From Cognatundibacterium luofuense (GTDB taxonomy: Bacteria; Pseudomonadota; Gammaproteobacteria; Burkholderiales; Burkholderiaceae_D), in the NCBI RefSeq assembly GCF_018139685.1, contig NZ_JAGSPN010000005.1, forward strand, positions 62,001 to 126,000: DNA of 64,000 bases, written 5' to 3'. The notes beneath the pieces were generated by a model. It saw only the letters and a list, made by a program, of their open reading frames with translations, was not told the origin of the DNA and ran no database searches. Positions within the stretch are counted from its first letter, which is position 1. Each line of letters starts with the position of its first letter. Of this stretch, positions 9,874 through 16,875 are shown in pieces. Made by a program: the position numbers and the translations under genes.

Positions 9874-10746
9874 TCAGCCGGCTTTCTTCACGCTGGTTTT
9901 GCGTCGCGGTGTTGCGGGAGCAGGAGCACGGGTGCTTGCAACGCCTGAAACTGCGCTGGCAGGCTTGCTGCGCGGCGTGCTGGCTTTTGTAGCCTTCACC
10001 GTTTTTGCAGCCGCAGGTTTGGCTGTGCTGCTGCGCGTTTTTTTGACGGCAGCAGTGCTGCCCGCAGCGGATTTGGCTGCTGCTTTTTTTACAGTGGGTT
10101 TTGACGGTTTTTTTGCAGGCGATTCCGCCGCTGGTTCCGCCGCAGCTTCTGCTGCCTGCGCTGCCGCACTGGCTTTTTCCTGCGCCGTTACCTGACTGAC
10201 CGCGTGCCGGAACTGATCCTGCAATAAATTCCACCATGCCGATGGTGAGGTGAATGCATTTTGTCCGGCGGCCTGCGCAGTATCTGCGGCAGGTTCAGTT
10301 GCTTCTGCCGCAGCGGCATGATCTTGCGCTGCTGCACTCTCTGCCGGTGCTTCTTCAGTCTGCGCGCCTGCACTGGCCGGATTATCGGCAGCCGGTGGCA
10401 TAGGCCAGCCGCTGCGGCTGGCACTGGCCGCACTGGCGGCAGCGGCTGCAGCTGTTTCCTGCACATTCTGCGCCTGCTGCATGAAATTTTCGCGCAGCGA
10501 TTGCAGCGCAGACAGCGTGGCACGCTGCACTTCCAGCGTTTGTATCGTGCCGCGTAACATACTCATGTTCACATTCAGCCACGATTCCACGGTTTTTAAA
10601 TCCTGAATTTTCTGATCCAGTTCATCCAGCGACATCGGCGGCGTGACCATGCCGGGAACCTGCATACTGCCCCAGAGGCGTTTGACCCAGCCTAGGGGAT
10701 CAGACATACCGGAAGCGCCATCGCTGCCGGAAAAAGGATGATTCAT
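9874..10746 (-). CDS. phaM: PhaM-type polyhydroxyalkanoate granule regulatory protein
   Basis: 290 residues from the ATG at 10746, which has GGGAG seven bases before it. The N-terminus carries the PhaM pattern (DPLGWVKRLWGSMQVPG, then MSLDELDQKIQDLKTVESWLNVNM and TLEVQRATLSALQSL), predicted to form helices that bind PHA synthase. The middle is Ala/Gln-rich. The C-terminus (about residues 190-290) is rich in Lys, Ala and Pro with PAKK-type repeats, like histone H1, and should bind DNA. In Ralstonia the homologue activates PhaC and tethers granules to the nucleoid. No pha synthesis gene is adjacent here. Confidence 0.85.
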   Translation of the reverse strand: MNHPFSGSDGASGMSDPLGWVKRLWGSMQVPGMVTPPMSLDELDQKIQDLKTVESWLNVNMSMLRGTIQTLEVQRATLSALQSLRENFMQQAQNVQETAAAAAASAASASRSGWPMPPAADNPASAGAQTEEAPAESAAAQDHAAAAEATEPAADTAQAAGQNAFTSPSAWWNLLQDQFRHAVSQVTAQEKASAAAQAAEAAAEPAAESPAKKPSKPTVKKAAAKSAAGSTAAVKKTRSSTAKPAAAKTVKATKASTPRSKPASAVSGVASTRAPAPATPRRKTSVKKAG

Positions 10747-10917
10747 CGTCAACTCCCGTGTGAACTGCGGTTGGTGGAAAATGTAAGAAGGCATGCCAGG
10801 CATGCGCTGCCATATCTTGCATCAGTGATACTAATGCGTCAATCAAGCGCATACAGCAAAGCCTGCGTTACACTAATGCGACACGCAATTTGTACAACAG
10901 TTTGCGTAGCGCCCCGC

Positions 10918-12123
10918 ATGTCATCCTGCTTTCTGACTGAACTGAACACTCAGGTGAAACCAACTTCCGGCCCTTCTGTTATACGGCAATTACTGCCCTA
11001 TCTGACGCTGGCAGCGGTGCTGCACGGCTTGCTGCTGGCTGCGCTGAACGGTGCATGGTTAGCACAGCAGCCCGACGCGCCAGCGGCCCTGCAAATCAGT
11101 CTGACCGAAGTTCCGGCCGCAGTTGCGCCCGCTGCAGAAGCACCTGCTCCGGCTGCAAACAAAGCCACGTTGGCTGCGAAATCCAATGCTTCCACCGGTT
11201 CAGCACGCCGCGCTGCGATCCGCGCTCCGGCTCAAGCCGTCATCGCCGATGCGGAGATCGCTGCAGCACCCGCGTTACCGCTGGCCGCCAGCCAGTTGAT
11301 TCCTGCGCTGTCTGCGGTTGCCACCGCAGCGCATACTGACGGCGATGGCAACCGCGCCGGTAGTTCCGGTAGTTCTGGCACTGGCAGCGCCAATTCCGGC
11401 GAGGCACAAGGTGTCAGTGCTGCTGACGATGCGCCGCGCCTGACGACAACGCAGATCATTGCGCCGCCATCGGTGACGATGCAAATGCGTATCGTGCGCG
11501 AAACGCCGGGACAAAATCCCATGTACGGTGTCGGTGAAGTGCGCTGGCAGCATGACAGCCAGCATTACCGGCTGGAACTGAATGCCGGACTGGATTTGCT
11601 GCTGACTTCGGTCACGCTGTATCAGTCGGTCAGCGAAGGACAAATCACGCAGGCAGCGCTGCAGCCGCGCATCCTCAGTGAAAAACGGCGCGGACGCAGT
11701 GAAACCGCGACGCATTTTGACCGTAGTGGCGCAACGGTGACCTTTTCGTCTTCGAATAAAACACTTGCACTGCAATCCGGCGCACAAGACCGCGCCAGCG
11801 TACTATTGCAACTGGCAGCGCTGGGCAAAGCCGATCCGGGCTGGTTTCAGGCCGGTCGCCGTTTCCGCATTCAGGTTGCGGAAGACCGCGATGCAATGGA
11901 TTTTGAATTTGAAGTGGTGGAAGAAACCACGCTGAAAACCAGCGCAGGCAATTATCGCTGCTGGCATTTACGCAGACCGCCGCTGGCGGGCAAATACAAT
12001 TCGGCGCTGGATATCTGGCTGGCACCGGAACTGCACTGGCTGCCGGTGCAGATACGCAATACAGAAAGCAATGGCGCAGTCACCACACAAACCCTGCGCA
12101 GTACGGAATGGAGCCCACATTAA
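10918..12123 (+). CDS. DUF3108 protein with TonB-like N-terminus
   Basis: 401 residues from the ATG at 10918. No clear ribosome site is visible, and a GTG at 10953 is an alternative. One membrane helix (about residues 24-46, YLTLAAVLHGLLLAALNGAW) precedes a long Ala/Pro-rich and Gly/Ser-rich linker. A C-terminal beta-rich DUF3108 domain (about residues 200-400) contains GEVRWQHDSQHYRLELNAGL and ALDIWLAPELHWLPVQIR. This places a periplasmic domain on an inner-membrane anchor. The function of DUF3108 is unknown. The next gene, a second DUF3108 protein, starts on this stop codon (TAATG), so the two form a coupled pair. Confidence 0.75.
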   Translation: MSSCFLTELNTQVKPTSGPSVIRQLLPYLTLAAVLHGLLLAALNGAWLAQQPDAPAALQISLTEVPAAVAPAAEAPAPAANKATLAAKSNASTGSARRAAIRAPAQAVIADAEIAAAPALPLAASQLIPALSAVATAAHTDGDGNRAGSSGSSGTGSANSGEAQGVSAADDAPRLTTTQIIAPPSVTMQMRIVRETPGQNPMYGVGEVRWQHDSQHYRLELNAGLDLLLTSVTLYQSVSEGQITQAALQPRILSEKRRGRSETATHFDRSGATVTFSSSNKTLALQSGAQDRASVLLQLAALGKADPGWFQAGRRFRIQVAEDRDAMDFEFEVVEETTLKTSAGNYRCWHLRRPPLAGKYNSALDIWLAPELHWLPVQIRNTESNGAVTTQTLRSTEWSPH

Positions 12124-12866
12124 TGAATAAAATATTGATACGCAGTTTGCTGAGTCTGATGTTGCTGGGCAGCGCTGCAGCCCGCGCGGCGGAACCGGCA
12201 GCATTTTCGCTGGCACCGTCAGCAGAATTGCGTTACACGATTAAGGCCAAGCAAAGCGGCATTCCGGTCAGTGGCAATGCCACCGTGCAATGGCAGGCGG
12301 ACGAAAAAAAATACAGCGTCCACAGCGAAACCCGCGCAATGCTGGTCGGCAAAATTCTCGATACCGGCAGCCGTGGCAGCATTGACAGTTTCGGTCTGGC
12401 ACCGGAGCAGTTTAATGAAAAGCGTTTCAATAAACCGGAAACCATCACCACATTTGACCGCGCAAAAAAAACGCTGAGATTTTCTGCGTCTGAGCAAACC
12501 TATACGCTGAAAGGCGGCGAGCAGGATCGCAGCAGCGCGGTGTGGCAAGTGATTGCGCTGATCCGCGCGACACCGGATAAAGCGGTTACCGGACAGGAAT
12601 GGAAATTATTCGTCGCCGGACGCCGCGATGCCGATCCGTGGACTTTCCGCGTGGTCGGCAATGAAACCCTGCAAACCGCGATGGGGCCGCAAGCCTGTCT
12701 GCATTTAAGCAAAGCTCCACCGGCAGATTCGAAAGATCAGCAACTGGATATCTGGCTGGCGCCCGGTCTGGACTGGTATCCGGTGCGTTTGCGCTTCAGC
12801 GACGCGGACGGTGACTTCGTCGATCAGACTTTAGAAAGCCTGAAAAAGACAGGAGCAAATTCTTAA
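12123..12866 (+). CDS. Secreted DUF3108 protein
   Basis: 247 residues with a cleavable signal peptide (MNKILIRSLLSLMLLGSAAARAAEP). The DUF3108 domain has the same landmarks as the upstream protein: ATVQWQADEKKYSVHSET, a conserved QEWKLFVAGRRDADPWTF and QQLDIWLAPGLDWYPVRLRF. The family is periplasmic and of unknown function. The start shares bases with the stop of the preceding paralogue, and a very strong palindromic terminator follows. Confidence 0.85.
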   Translation: MNKILIRSLLSLMLLGSAAARAAEPAAFSLAPSAELRYTIKAKQSGIPVSGNATVQWQADEKKYSVHSETRAMLVGKILDTGSRGSIDSFGLAPEQFNEKRFNKPETITTFDRAKKTLRFSASEQTYTLKGGEQDRSSAVWQVIALIRATPDKAVTGQEWKLFVAGRRDADPWTFRVVGNETLQTAMGPQACLHLSKAPPADSKDQQLDIWLAPGLDWYPVRLRFSDADGDFVDQTLESLKKTGANS

Positions 12867-12925
12867 TTTTCAGGAAAGCTTTTATAAAATTTCCGGATTG
12901 CAACATGTTTCCGGATGCAATCAGG

Positions 12926-12964
12926 ACGGTTTTATTTCCACGTGGAAATGAAACCGTTTTTTTT
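12926..12964 (+). terminator. Rho-independent terminator after DUF3108 pair
   Basis: A 16-bp near-perfect inverted repeat, from ACGGTTTT-ATTTCCAC to GTGGAAAT-GAAACCGT with one G-T pair, followed by TTTTTTT. It separates the DUF3108 pair from the aminoacyl-carrier operon. Confidence 0.9.
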
Positions 12965-13057
12965 CGTTAAAAGTTTGCATTTTTTCACGCTGATGTCAGA
13001 CAGTTCGTCTATCCTATTGGGTTATTACGTTTAGTTACAATTTCCTGCCCACTGCGA

Positions 13058-13504
13058 ATGATGCCTACGCCAGCGCCATTTTCTGCATTCCGCATCCGTC
13101 AGCGCCGGCGCTTTGCCGCCCGCCCTTCGGTCTGCTGCGATCTGGCATTTATTCCAGCTGTCACTGCATCGTTACAGCAATTCGGTGACCGCTATCTGCA
13201 CAAAATCTTCACGCCCGCCGAAATTCAGGATGCACGCCCCGGCAGCTGCGGCTTTGCTGCCAGTCTGGCCGCACGTTTCGCCGCGAAAGAAGCCTGCTTC
13301 AAATTACTGAATCCGGATGCTGATACCGCGTTACCGTGGAAGCAGGTGGAAGTGGTGCGTCCGCAAGGACGTGCGCCATTCATTCGTTTGCATCAGGAAA
13401 TACGTCACATTGCCGCAAGGCAAGGGATTTACCATATCGCCGTGAGTCTCAGCCACGATCAGGATTATGCGATCGCGGTTGCCAGCACTTCCGGATATTC
13501 TTAA
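13058..13504 (+). CDS. Holo-ACP synthase-like 4'-phosphopantetheinyl transferase
   Basis: 148 residues. The AcpS fold is recognisable: CCDLAFIPAV in place of the usual GTDIV start, then FGDRYLHKIFTPAEI, the metal/CoA-binding helix ARFAAKEACFKLL (WxxKEA-type motif), and a final HIAVSLSHDQDYAIAVA strand pair. It should attach phosphopantetheine to a carrier protein, and the obvious partner is the next gene. The N-terminal 25 residues are Arg-rich and not part of the family fold, so the start is uncertain. It is the first gene of a seven-gene operon. Confidence 0.82.
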   Translation: MMPTPAPFSAFRIRQRRRFAARPSVCCDLAFIPAVTASLQQFGDRYLHKIFTPAEIQDARPGSCGFAASLAARFAAKEACFKLLNPDADTALPWKQVEVVRPQGRAPFIRLHQEIRHIAARQGIYHIAVSLSHDQDYAIAVASTSGYS

Positions 13505-13543
13505 AAAAACAGATAACAATTATTTTTCATAAGGGGAAATACG

Positions 13544-13783
13544 ATGAGCAAAGATACGATCCGTCAGATTCTGAAAGACCACGGCAAATTCACCGTGGAT
13601 GTTGCCACACTGTCTGATGACGCAGATTTGTACGAAGCCGGTATGACATCGCATGCCAGCGTGAATGTGATGCTGGCACTGGAAGATGCATTTGATCTGG
13701 AATTTCCTGACCGCATGCTGAAACGCAGTGTGTTTGAAAGCATCAGCGCGATTAACGCAGCGATTGAAGAACTGAAAGGCTGA
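13544..13783 (+). CDS. Dedicated acyl/aminoacyl carrier protein
   Basis: A 79-residue, acidic, four-helix-type carrier protein. The site that normally reads DSL is Thr-Ser-His here, within EAGMTSHASVNVML, with Ser36 as the predicted phosphopantetheine attachment residue. The C-terminal DAFDLEFPDRMLKRSVFESI matches the ACP helix-III region. AAGGGGAAA precedes the ATG. It is followed after one base by the dehydrogenase gene and lies one gene before the amino acid ligase, which suggests it carries an aminoacyl group and not a fatty acid. Confidence 0.9.
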   Translation: MSKDTIRQILKDHGKFTVDVATLSDDADLYEAGMTSHASVNVMLALEDAFDLEFPDRMLKRSVFESISAINAAIEELKG

Positions 13784-13784
13784 T

Positions 13785-14951
13785 ATGTGCGCCGCCCTCA
13801 CACTGACGGAACAGGTAAAACAGATTGCGAATGATGTCGCGGCTGTGCATGCCGATGCGGTGGACCGCGAAGCACGCTTCCCGCACGAAGCCATCGCTGC
13901 CCTGAAACAAGCCGGACTTATGAGCGCCTACGTGCCGCAATCACTGGGTGGTGCCGGCGTCAGCCTGCGCGAGCTGGTGGTGATGTGCGATACGCTGGCG
14001 CGCGCCTGCGCATCGACGGCAATGATTTTCGCGATGCACCAGATTCAGGTGATTACGATTGTCGATCACGCGCCGGACGATGCATGGTTCAGCCAATATC
14101 TGCGCGATCTGGTGCAGCATCAGTATCTGATTGCCTCGGTCACTTCTGAAGTGAATGTGGGCGGTGAAATGCGCCGCAGTCAGTGTGCAGTGGAAAGCGA
14201 TGGCCAGCGTTATCACGTAGTCAAAGATGCGACCACCATTTCGTACGGCGCACAAGCCGATGATTTACTGCTGACTGCACGCCGCAATGCAGAGGCAGGC
14301 CCGAGCGATCAGGTGCTAGTGTTGTTGCGCAAAGGTGATTTCACGCTGGAACAAAAAGGTAACTGGGACACCATGGGAATGCGCGGCACCTGCAGTCCGC
14401 CATTCCTGGTCACTGCCAGCGGCGATGCAGCGCAAATCATGAAAGTGCCGTTCGGTGATATGTCGGCACGTACCGTTGTTCCGGTCTCGCATTTACTGTG
14501 GGGCGGTTGCTGGAGCGGTTGCGCATCGGCAGCGGTGAACAAAGCACGCGCTTTTGTACGCAAACAGGCACGCAGCAAACCGGGCACCGTACCGCCGACC
14601 GCTACCCGTCTGGCGGAACTGGTCAGCATGCTGCAGGGCTTGCGCAGCGCGGTGGAAGCCTGTCTGCATGAATATGAAGTCTTGTCAGCCCGTGAAGATG
14701 CGGCGACCGGCCCGCTGTCGTCGATAGGGTACTCGGTGCGGATGAATAATCTGAAAATCGATGCGACTGAAGAATTACCGCGCATCGTGCAGAAAGCCCT
14801 GTCGATCTGCGGCATTGTGGCCTATAAAAACGGTACACCGTTCAGCATGAACCGCCATGTACGCGACAGTTTGTCCGCGATGCTGATGGTGGGCAATGAC
14901 CGCATTCTGGCAACCAATGCCAATCTGCTGCTGGTACTCAAAGACGACTGA
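13785..14951 (+). CDS. Acyl-CoA/acyl-ACP dehydrogenase-like flavoprotein
   Basis: 388 residues with the acyl-CoA dehydrogenase layout. The N-terminal helical domain contains EARFPHEAIAALKQAGLMSAYVPQSLGGAGVSL. The middle beta domain reads ASVTSEVNVGGEMRRSQC and WDTMGMRGTCSPPFLV, and the C-terminal helical domain ends with a DSLSAMLMVGNDRILATN segment. FAD-dependent oxidation is the family reaction. Because the gene is coupled (1 bp) to the carrier protein and followed by an amino acid:[carrier protein] ligase, a carrier-bound aminoacyl substrate, as for prolyl-carrier dehydrogenases in pyrrole pathways, is a reasonable inference. Confidence 0.85.
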   Translation: MCAALTLTEQVKQIANDVAAVHADAVDREARFPHEAIAALKQAGLMSAYVPQSLGGAGVSLRELVVMCDTLARACASTAMIFAMHQIQVITIVDHAPDDAWFSQYLRDLVQHQYLIASVTSEVNVGGEMRRSQCAVESDGQRYHVVKDATTISYGAQADDLLLTARRNAEAGPSDQVLVLLRKGDFTLEQKGNWDTMGMRGTCSPPFLVTASGDAAQIMKVPFGDMSARTVVPVSHLLWGGCWSGCASAAVNKARAFVRKQARSKPGTVPPTATRLAELVSMLQGLRSAVEACLHEYEVLSAREDAATGPLSSIGYSVRMNNLKIDATEELPRIVQKALSICGIVAYKNGTPFSMNRHVRDSLSAMLMVGNDRILATNANLLLVLKDD

Positions 14952-14966
14952 TAAGGAGAACAAACA

Positions 14967-15878
14967 ATGTCTGCTGATTTTACGCCTGAAGGCTTGCACG
15001 ATGATCTGGTAGCTGCCGGTCACATTATTCCTGTCGGTGTACAGGGCATTTTCGGACGCGGTCCGGTGTTTGAACAAGTGCTGCGCCAGTTTGATGATTA
15101 TGTGTCGCGCGTCGCTGCGCCGGATCTGGCAACACGGATGTCGTTTCCGCCTTGCCTCGATCGCAAAGTACTGGAACGCAGTGAATATCTGGATTCTTTC
15201 CCGCAACTGGCCGGTACGATTTTCAGCTTTACCGGCAATGATGCGCAACACAAAGAATTGTCTGAGAATGTGCATGAAGGCCGTCCGTGGACTCATCTGC
15301 AAACCATGACAGCGGTTTGCCTGACACCGGCTGCCTGCTATCCGGTGTATCCGAGCTTTACCGGCACGCTGCCGGAAGGCGGTCGTCTGGTGGATATGCA
15401 GAACTGGGTATTCCGTCACGAACCATCGCCGGAACCAACCCGTATGCAATCTTTCCGCGTGCGTGAATTCGTGCGTGTCGGCACGCCGGATGTCGTGGTG
15501 GCATGGCGCGACCTGTGGTTGCAGCGTGGTCTGGAAATTCTGACCTCGCTCGGTCTGCCTGCGCGCGCCGAAGTCGCGTCCGATCCTTTCTTCGGTCGCG
15601 GCGGCCGCATGCTGGCAGCAAATCAGCGCGAACAGCAACTGAAATTTGAAATCGTGGTGCCGGTGATCTGGCAGGAAAAACCGACTGCGGTCTGTTCCTT
15701 CAATTACCACCAGGATCACTTCGGCAAACTGTTTGAAATTCAGAATCCCAACGGCGACACCGCGCACACAGCCTGCCTCGGCTTTGGTCTGGAACGCATC
15801 GTGATGGCACTGTTCCGCACCCACGGTATGCAACTGGCAGACTGGCCAGCCAGCGTACGGGAGCAACTGGGCTTATGA
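14967..15878 (+). CDS. Amino acid:[carrier protein] ligase (class II aaRS-like)
   Basis: 303 residues, the size of the free-standing seryl-tRNA-synthetase-like ligases described in Bradyrhizobium, which lack a tRNA-binding domain and load an amino acid onto a carrier protein. Class II motifs are visible: FVFRHEPSPEPTRMQSFRVREF-type motif 2 (NWVFRHEP..RVREF) and motif 3 CLGFGLERI. The zinc ligands of the family are kept: Cys124 in AACYPVYP, Glu167 in RVREF and Cys270 in HTACLGFG. The spacing Glu167-Cys270 (103) equals that of the characterised protein as I recall it. Known family members prefer glycine or alanine. GGAG lies nine bases before the ATG. Confidence 0.92.
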   Translation: MSADFTPEGLHDDLVAAGHIIPVGVQGIFGRGPVFEQVLRQFDDYVSRVAAPDLATRMSFPPCLDRKVLERSEYLDSFPQLAGTIFSFTGNDAQHKELSENVHEGRPWTHLQTMTAVCLTPAACYPVYPSFTGTLPEGGRLVDMQNWVFRHEPSPEPTRMQSFRVREFVRVGTPDVVVAWRDLWLQRGLEILTSLGLPARAEVASDPFFGRGGRMLAANQREQQLKFEIVVPVIWQEKPTAVCSFNYHQDHFGKLFEIQNPNGDTAHTACLGFGLERIVMALFRTHGMQLADWPASVREQLGL

Positions 15879-16873
15879 GCGTCGCCGCCTTTCGTCCCGC
15901 ACTGGAAAACGGCTATCAGGCGCATGCGCTGCATGCGCCCGACTGCGAATGGGCGGAAACCAATTGCTATATCGATGTCTGGGTAGAGTTACTGCACAGC
16001 CTCGGACTGAATCCGCTGGCCTGTTTATCCATGGTGTTCGCCAATGATTTTGACGGCGACCAGTGGACGTTTTACAAGCCGCCACATGAAGATTTATTCA
16101 CCCTGTACGGTATCGACGTACAGGAACTGAATGTCTGGCGCGGCTTGCTGCCAAACGCGCTGACACAACTGGAGCGCGGCCGTCTGGTGCTGACCGAAAG
16201 CGATGCGTTCTGGCTGCCGGATACCGCCGGTACTGATTACCGCACCAATCATGTGAAAACCACGATTGCGATTCAGGAAATCGACGTCGCAGCGCAAAAG
16301 CTCGGTTACTTCCACAACAGCAGTTATCACGTGCTGCAGGGTGAAGATTTCGTGGAAACTTTCCGCGTCGGCAAACCGCATGATCCGGCTTTCATGCCGC
16401 TGTTCGCTGAATTTGTACGCACCGACCGCAAACAGATCTTGCCGGAAACCGAACTGGCGGCACGTGCATTAACGCTGCTGCGCAAGCATGTGGCACGCCG
16501 CCCTGAGCAAAATCCGGTACAGGCGTTTGCGCCGGTATTTTTGCAGGAAGTGGATCGTTTAAAACAGGAAGGCATGGGCGCTTATCATGCGTATGCGTTC
16601 GCCAATCTGCGCCAGCTCGGTGCCGGATTTTCGCTGGGCGGCGAAATGCTGCGCTGGCTGACGGCGCAGCAACAGGGCGATTTTTCTGAAGCTGCAGCGT
16701 CATTCGCCGCCATTTCTGCCACCGCCAAAACCCTGCTGATGAAAACAGCGCGTGCCGTGATGAGTCCGCGCGTCGTCGATCTGGCAAGCCTGGTGGACGA
16801 ACTGAGCACCCATTACAGCCACGGTATGGCAGCGCTGGAAGCGGAGCTGGATGCCGCTACTGTGCAGAAATAA
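15875..16873 (+). CDS. DUF1839 protein, BtrH-like putative aminoacyl transferase
   Basis: 332 residues. The N-terminus reads ETNCYIDVWVELLHSLGLNP (Cys31), followed by DFDGDQWTFYKPPHEDL and LYGIDVQELNVW, the DUF1839 signature. The NC-x-x-D-x-W-x-E-L-L layout resembles the N-terminal cysteine domain of BtrH, which moves an acyl group from a carrier protein to an aminoglycoside in butirosin synthesis. I infer an acyltransfer role from the carrier-bound amino acid. The acceptor is unknown. The start overlaps the ligase stop (ATGA), showing tight coupling. A C-terminal helical region follows from about residue 190. Confidence 0.8.
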   Translation: MSVAAFRPALENGYQAHALHAPDCEWAETNCYIDVWVELLHSLGLNPLACLSMVFANDFDGDQWTFYKPPHEDLFTLYGIDVQELNVWRGLLPNALTQLERGRLVLTESDAFWLPDTAGTDYRTNHVKTTIAIQEIDVAAQKLGYFHNSSYHVLQGEDFVETFRVGKPHDPAFMPLFAEFVRTDRKQILPETELAARALTLLRKHVARRPEQNPVQAFAPVFLQEVDRLKQEGMGAYHAYAFANLRQLGAGFSLGGEMLRWLTAQQQGDFSEAAASFAAISATAKTLLMKTARAVMSPRVVDLASLVDELSTHYSHGMAALEAELDAATVQK

Positions 16874-16875
16874 TC

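Noticed and set aside
14775-15866. A 363-codon minus frame across the ligase gene
   Set aside because: The plus-strand ligase has all class II and zinc motifs; the antisense text shows no domain.
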